Source: Planctomycetaceae bacterium (GTDB lineage Bacteria > Planctomycetota > Planctomycetia > Planctomycetales > Planctomycetaceae). Taken from it: 64,000 nucleotides of DNA. Of this stretch, positions 55,315 to 64,000 are shown one piece after another. Made by a program: the position numbers and the translations under genes. The stretch covers positions 62,001-126,000 of the forward strand of contig JAWKUA010000022.1 in NCBI GenBank assembly GCA_041398785.1, read 5' to 3'. Under the pieces are notes generated by a model. That model saw only the letters and a list, made by a program, of their open reading frames with translations. It ran no database searches and was not told the DNA's origin. Position 1 is the stretch's first letter, and the number at the start of each line of letters is the position of its first letter.

Positions 55315-56196
55315 GTGCCTTACCACCTGCTATTGCCGCTGTTTTCCAGCGTTGTGTTTGTGCTGGGAATGATGCTGGCCAAGCGAGGCATCGCGCAGGG
55401 AGCCAGCCCGTGGACCGCCACGTTTTTCGGCAACGTCTGGCTGGCCGCGATGTGGATTGCCGTCGCCGGATTCCGTCAGGCCATTGTCCCGATGGAATTC
55501 TGGGGCCAGGCGGCAGGCGTCGGGCTGCTGTTTCTGCTCGGTCAGGTCTTCACGTACCTGGCTTTTCAACTGGGAGACGTCTCCGTCGCGACGCCGGTGC
55601 TCGGTTCCAAGGTTCTGATCGTCGCCGCATTGACGGCTGCGCTGACGGGACAGCCGGTCCGACCGCAGGTATGGCTTGCCGCCGCGCTTGCCGCTGTCGG
55701 CATTGCCATGATTCAGCAAAGTGACCGAAGTCAGCGGGCCGACCATCGCTGGCTGACCATCGGACTGGCGCTGCTCGCGGCGCTGTCGCTTTCGCTGTTT
55801 GACATCTGCCTGCAGGTCTGGGGTCCGTCGTGGACCAGTACCGAATTCCTGCCCGTCGCATTCGGATTCACCGCGCTGTTCTCGTGCGTTCTGCTGTCCA
55901 AAGTCGATTCTGTGAAGTGCCTTCGCGAACAAAAGGCTGCGGGACTGATCCTGACGGGAACGCTGTTGATGGCCGTTCAGGCGATGAGCATGTCGTTTGC
56001 GCTGGGAACCTTCGGCGACGCGATCCGCGTCAACATTGTCTACGCGCTTCGCGGTCTGTGGGGAGTTCTACTGGCCTGGCTGCTGGCTCGCTGGACCCTG
56101 GGCGGCGAACGCCAGTTGGGAACTCGCGTGATGCTGACACGACTGTTGGCGGCCGGTTTGCTGACCGCCGCGGTAATCATCGCGATTGGAATCTGA
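55315..56196 (+). CDS. EamA/DMT-family transporter
   Basis: A protein of 293 residues from GTG 55315; no strong Shine-Dalgarno is seen. About ten hydrophobic segments in two five-helix EamA halves are visible, with TPVLGSKVLIVAALTAALTG in the first half and ALRGLWGVLLAWLLARW in the second. DMT transporters move amino acids, nucleotide sugars or other small metabolites; the substrate is unknown. It is convergent with the ABC exporter pair downstream. Confidence 0.85.
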   Translation: MPYHLLLPLFSSVVFVLGMMLAKRGIAQGASPWTATFFGNVWLAAMWIAVAGFRQAIVPMEFWGQAAGVGLLFLLGQVFTYLAFQLGDVSVATPVLGSKVLIVAALTAALTGQPVRPQVWLAAALAAVGIAMIQQSDRSQRADHRWLTIGLALLAALSLSLFDICLQVWGPSWTSTEFLPVAFGFTALFSCVLLSKVDSVKCLREQKAAGLILTGTLLMAVQAMSMSFALGTFGDAIRVNIVYALRGLWGVLLAWLLARWTLGGERQLGTRVMLTRLLAAGLLTAAVIIAIGI

Positions 56197-56257
56197 CGCT
56201 GCTCGCGAACAGGGCTGCGCATGTCCGCCCGGACTTCCCGGAACGCAGCGGGCGTGG

Positions 56258-58537
56258 TCACCCCAACTGCTTGCGGAACCGCAGCACACTCAGCGACAGG
56301 ATGGCGAAGGTACACATCGCCAGACCTGTGACGGACGGCAGAATGTCGACAATGTCGGCTCCCCGCAGCACGATCGCCCTCAGAATCTCCAGAAAGTAGG
56401 TTGCCGGAATCAGAAACGTCACCAGATAAATCGGTACCGGCATCTGATCGCGCGGGAACATGAAACCGGACAGCAGGATCGACGGCAGCATGATGATGAA
56501 CGCGAACTGAATCGCCTGAAGCTGAGTCTTTGCGAGCGTCGAGACCAGCAGTCCCAGTCCCAGTGCGCACAGCAGAAACAGAAACGACAGCGACATCAGC
56601 AGCGTCAGACTGCCGCGAATGGACACGTCGAAGCCAAACACCATCACGTTCAAAACGATCAGCGTTCCGCCGAATGCCAGCAGCGCGTAGGGCATCAGTT
56701 TGCCAAGCAGCATTCCGGCGCGGCCGACGGGTGTGACGAAGAGCTGTTCCAGAGTTCCCAGTTCGCGTTCCCGAACGATCGCGAACGATGTCAGGAACAG
56801 GGTCACAAGCTGCAGAATGATGCCCACCAGTCCCGGCACAAAGAAGTGAGAACTTTCCAGGTTGGGGTTGTACAGCAGCCGTGTCCGCATCTCGATCGGA
56901 ACCGCTGCGCTGCCGCTGTCATCCCGCGACGGAACCTGCGACAACCCTTCCACAAACCGCCGGGCTCGCTGCTGTGACAACATCAGTCCCAGCAGATTCG
57001 CGCTGGTCAGTGCGGTTGACGCGACCTGCGAATCACTGCCGTCGATCAGCACCTGAACGTGAACCTGTTCGCCGGCCAGCAGACGGTCGCTGTAGTCGGG
57101 ACCCACGCGGACACCGACTTTCGCCCGACCGGATCTCAGCGCGCGATCGAACGATTCGTCGTCGAGCACTCGTTCGACGACATGGAACGTGCGAGTGTTT
57201 TCGAAGGCCTCCCGCAGATCGCGAGCGGAACTGCGGCCGTCCAGATCCAGAAACACGGTCGGAATGCGTTCGATCTCTGTGTTGATCGCAAACCCGAAGA
57301 TCAGGGTCTGCAGCACCGGAACGACAAACATGAACACCAGCGTCGTGGGTTCGCGGCGACTGTGGGAGAATTCCTTCAGAAACACCGCCAGCCACCCGGC
57401 AAACGGGCTGCCAGGTGTCCTGGCGACAACGGCTGCCTTCTGACGCGCGAGACCGTTGCCTGCAACAGTGCCGCGCTGATCGCTGCCCGCCGGATCACCG
57501 GATGCAGCGCCGGTCGAGCGCGGTGCTTCGGGCGGCTCATCAGCAATCCCGGAGCCCTCCCGCTGCGCCGCGGATTTCAGCGAACCGGATTCCGCCGCGC
57601 GGCTGAGCGTCACGAACACGTCTTCCAGCGACGGAGTAATCTGACGCGAATCCAGTTGTTCCGGCGGAATGTCAAGGTCTTCGGCCAACTGAGCCGGCGT
57701 AAGTCTTTCATCCGCCAGCACATGAATGGTCTGGCCAAACAGCGTCGCGTCACGCACGCCTTCGAATGCCCGCAGACGCTGAAGCTGAACGGCCGGGCTG
57801 GACACGTCCAGTTCCCAGCGTTTCGTTCCGGCGGGATTGACTTCCGGTAGCTGCTTCAGGTCATCGGGTTCACCGCAGACGATCAGCCGTCCCCGGTCAA
57901 TGTAGCCGACGGCCGTGCAGCGTTCGGCTTCGTCCATGTAGTGAGTCGTCACGAACAGCGTCACCCCGCGAGCCGCCAGTTCGAACAGCAGGTCCCAAAG
58001 CTGTCGGCGAGCGACCGGATCGATGCCGGCCGTCGGTTCGTCAAGGAACACGACGTCCGGTTCATGGATCAAAGCCGCCGCCAGCGCCAGTCGCTGCTTC
58101 CATCCGCCGGACAGCGTTCCGGCAAGCTGTTCCAGTTGCCGCGGTCGCGAATCCAGAGCCGTCAGTTGAATCACTTCGTCAAACCGCTGCCGGCGCCGAA
58201 CGGGATTCAGACCGTAGATTCGTCCGTAGAAATCCAGATTTTCGCGAACGCTCAGGTCGGCATACAGACTGAATTTCTGCGACATGTACCCGATGCGCCG
58301 CTTGATCAGTTCCGCGTCGTCGGCCGTGTCGAAGCCCATCACGGTCGCGCTGCCGTCGCTGGGAAGCAGAACGCCGCACAGCATGCGAATGATGGTCGAC
58401 TTGCCGCTGCCGTTGGGGCCAAGCAGTCCGAAGATGTCACCGCGCTGAACCTGAAAGCTGACATCATCAACGGCGGTCAGGCTGCCGAATCGCCGGCTGA
58501 GGTGATTCACATGAATGACCGGTTCACCCACCGTCAC
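56258..58537 (-). CDS. ABC transporter with ATPase fused to ABC-2 permease (RbbA/YhhJ-like)
   Basis: A protein of 759 residues in one chain. Residues 1-310 are an ATPase: Walker A GPNGSGKST near 38, signature TLSGGWKQRLAL near 142, Walker B VVFLDEPTAGID near 165 and H-loop TTHYMDEAERC. A linker rich in Gly/Ser/Ala (about 315-370) follows, then an ABC-2 permease with a first helix near 395 and five more near 575-755 (VGIILQLVTLFLTSFAIVRERELGTLEQL). It resembles E. coli RbbA/YhhJ. It is overlapped by four bases (ATGA) with the HlyD-like gene, so they likely form an export pair; the permease half probably dimerises. Confidence 0.92.
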   Translation of the reverse strand: MTVGEPVIHVNHLSRRFGSLTAVDDVSFQVQRGDIFGLLGPNGSGKSTIIRMLCGVLLPSDGSATVMGFDTADDAELIKRRIGYMSQKFSLYADLSVRENLDFYGRIYGLNPVRRRQRFDEVIQLTALDSRPRQLEQLAGTLSGGWKQRLALAAALIHEPDVVFLDEPTAGIDPVARRQLWDLLFELAARGVTLFVTTHYMDEAERCTAVGYIDRGRLIVCGEPDDLKQLPEVNPAGTKRWELDVSSPAVQLQRLRAFEGVRDATLFGQTIHVLADERLTPAQLAEDLDIPPEQLDSRQITPSLEDVFVTLSRAAESGSLKSAAQREGSGIADEPPEAPRSTGAASGDPAGSDQRGTVAGNGLARQKAAVVARTPGSPFAGWLAVFLKEFSHSRREPTTLVFMFVVPVLQTLIFGFAINTEIERIPTVFLDLDGRSSARDLREAFENTRTFHVVERVLDDESFDRALRSGRAKVGVRVGPDYSDRLLAGEQVHVQVLIDGSDSQVASTALTSANLLGLMLSQQRARRFVEGLSQVPSRDDSGSAAVPIEMRTRLLYNPNLESSHFFVPGLVGIILQLVTLFLTSFAIVRERELGTLEQLFVTPVGRAGMLLGKLMPYALLAFGGTLIVLNVMVFGFDVSIRGSLTLLMSLSFLFLLCALGLGLLVSTLAKTQLQAIQFAFIIMLPSILLSGFMFPRDQMPVPIYLVTFLIPATYFLEILRAIVLRGADIVDILPSVTGLAMCTFAILSLSVLRFRKQLG

Positions 58538-59673
58538 GAATCTCCGCTGCTGAGCACAACGTCCGCCGACATTCCCGGACGCAGCACGTCCTGACCATCG
58601 ACAAGTGTGACCTTGATTCGAAAGACCTGCTTGGAACGTTCTTCGGGCGTCTGGACATTTCCGGGAGTAAATTCCGCCTGCCTCGCGATAAATGACACTT
58701 CGCCCGTGAACGTGCGGCCGGGAAAACTGTCGATGCGGACCTGCACCTGTTCACCGATCTGTAGATTCAGGCGATTCTCCGGCACGTAGGCACGGATCCA
58801 TAACCGGCTGGTGTCGACCAGTGCGACGGCCGGAGCATTCGGCGACAGCAGATCTCCTGAACGAAGATCGAAGGCGTCAACCGTCGCGTTCAGCGGAGCA
58901 ATCACGTGAAGTTCCTGGAGCTGCTGACGGATGGCATCAGCTTCGGCCGCGGCCGCATCACGAGCCGCCTCCGCCGCGCGAATGTCTTCGGGACGACTGC
59001 CGCTTTCGCGCAGCCGGACTTCCTGTTCGGCTTCTTCCAACTGAGCTTCAGCGGCCGCGATGTCTTCCGATCGCGTTCCGGCCTGCAGCAGGTCCAGCTG
59101 TTCCTGATTTGACTGCGCTTTGGCGGTTGCGACCTTCAGTTTGGAAGCCGCGTCGTCCAGGTCGCTCTGGTCAGCCGCCTGCCGCCCGAACAGAGACTCC
59201 GTCCGCTGGTACACCTGGTTGGCCAGCAGCAGTTCCGCCTGCGCCAAATCAACGGCCGCTTTTGCCGCGGCGATTTCCTGCGGTCGAGGACCGTTTCGCA
59301 TTTTTTCCAGAACAGCCTTCGCCTGGTCGCGGCGAGCCCTTGCCTGAGCGATCTCCTCCGTTCGAAAACCATCCACAAGCTGCCGGTGATTGGCTGCCGC
59401 CCTGGCCAGCGAATGTTCCGCGGCCGCAAGGCGTTCCTGCAAATCGAACGGATCAAGTTCCAGCAACACGTCTCCGGCGGAGACCTGCTGACCTTCTTCA
59501 ATGTGAACCGCCGCGATTCGCCCGCCGACGCGCGAGCCGACGCGAATCTCATCGGCTTCCACAAAACCGGACACGACCAGTTCCGAACCGCGTTCCTGCG
59601 AATACACCAGCGCGGCGATCAGCCCGGCCGCCAGGATCACAGGAATCAGAATTCGCTTCAGAATGCCGGGCAT
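58534..59673 (-). CDS. HlyD-family membrane fusion protein (YhiI-like)
   Basis: A protein of 379 residues. One N-terminal anchor (ILIPVILAAGLIAALVYSQ) is followed by a lipoyl half (VGGRIAAVHIEEGQQVSAGDVL), a long Ala/Gln/Glu coiled coil (about 75-240) and the second half (VIAPLNATVDAFDLRSGDLL, RLWIRAYVPENRLNLQIG). It bridges an ABC exporter to the outer membrane. Its stop overlaps the ATPase-permease start, so the gene pair matches the E. coli yhiI-rbbA arrangement. No outer-membrane partner lies beside it. Confidence 0.9.
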   Translation of the reverse strand: MPGILKRILIPVILAAGLIAALVYSQERGSELVVSGFVEADEIRVGSRVGGRIAAVHIEEGQQVSAGDVLLELDPFDLQERLAAAEHSLARAAANHRQLVDGFRTEEIAQARARRDQAKAVLEKMRNGPRPQEIAAAKAAVDLAQAELLLANQVYQRTESLFGRQAADQSDLDDAASKLKVATAKAQSNQEQLDLLQAGTRSEDIAAAEAQLEEAEQEVRLRESGSRPEDIRAAEAARDAAAAEADAIRQQLQELHVIAPLNATVDAFDLRSGDLLSPNAPAVALVDTSRLWIRAYVPENRLNLQIGEQVQVRIDSFPGRTFTGEVSFIARQAEFTPGNVQTPEERSKQVFRIKVTLVDGQDVLRPGMSADVVLSSGDS

Positions 59674-59784
59674 GAATCGTTGGCCTTATCGCGCGTTCGA
59701 ATTCCCGCTGGCTGCGGACGGATGGAATCGCCGACCAGGCGGCAGTCACGCTGTCTGACACGGCGGAGGCGAATGATCGAACGG

Positions 59785-64000
<4,216 letters not shown>

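Overview
The window looks like a chromosomal segment of a Planctomycetota bacterium. It is GC-rich and carries several families that are typical of, or nearly restricted to, that phylum: planctomycete cytochrome proteins with DUF1549/DUF1553 or DUF1587/1595/1592/1588/1585, their Tat-type partners DUF1501 and DUF1552, DUF1080 domains, sulfatases, PEP-CTERM surface proteins and a giant ThuA/dehydrogenase/HEAT/haem protein. The species cannot be fixed from the sequence alone. Both end genes run off the window.

Layout. 1-6.5 kb: a WD40-cytochrome-DUF1549/1553 giant (5' cut) with its DUF1501 partner, closed by a clear intrinsic terminator. 6.5-9.6 kb: an accessory island with two single-gene modules, one an unknown protein and one an AT-rich VOC-fold protein. 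Each module is framed by the same 66-bp repeat upstream and the same ~124-bp repeat downstream. 9.6-11.7 kb: a GlcD-type FAD oxidase and a flavin-reductase-like protein. 12.1-15.4 kb: a coupled pair, a thermolysin-like HETTH metallopeptidase and an MBL-fold hydrolase, then tRNA-Phe. 15.8-18.1 kb: two divergent PEP-CTERM genes, one frameshifted, flanked by a ~95-bp broken copy of the 3' end of the next gene. 18.1-24.4 kb: a sulfatase-DUF1080 fusion and a divergent cytochrome/DUF1592-DUF1552 pair. 24.5-30.6 kb: a two-subunit molybdenum hydroxylase, a PQQ-like beta-propeller, a polyprenyl diphosphate synthase and MoaC. 31.1-37.9 kb: a DUF1549/1553 gene, a double-DUF1080 lipoprotein and a four-gene ABC-2 exporter whose first ATPase has an apparent 1-nt frameshift. 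37.9-41.4 kb: a second DUF1592-DUF1552 operon. 41.5-47.9 kb: a heavy-metal-type RND tripartite efflux system. 48.4-55.2 kb: an AI-2E-family transporter with an unusual acidic insert, an iduronate-sulfatase-like protein, a DUF2200 protein and a third DUF1549/1553 gene. 55.3-59.7 kb: an EamA transporter and a RbbA/YhiI-like export pair. 59.8-64 kb: the giant haem protein, with an in-frame palindromic repeat insertion.

Working together. Much of the content fits breakdown of sulfated polysaccharides and other complex organics (sulfatases, DUF1080, cytochrome/DUF1501/DUF1552 sets, PQQ propeller), with outward transport of metals or xenobiotics. MoaC and the molybdenum hydroxylase are functionally linked through molybdopterin. 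The best candidates for something undescribed are the repeat-framed single-gene modules at 7.2-9.6 kb and the repeat element translated inside the giant gene at about 62 kb. The peptidase-MBL pair and the AI-2E transporter with its insert come next.
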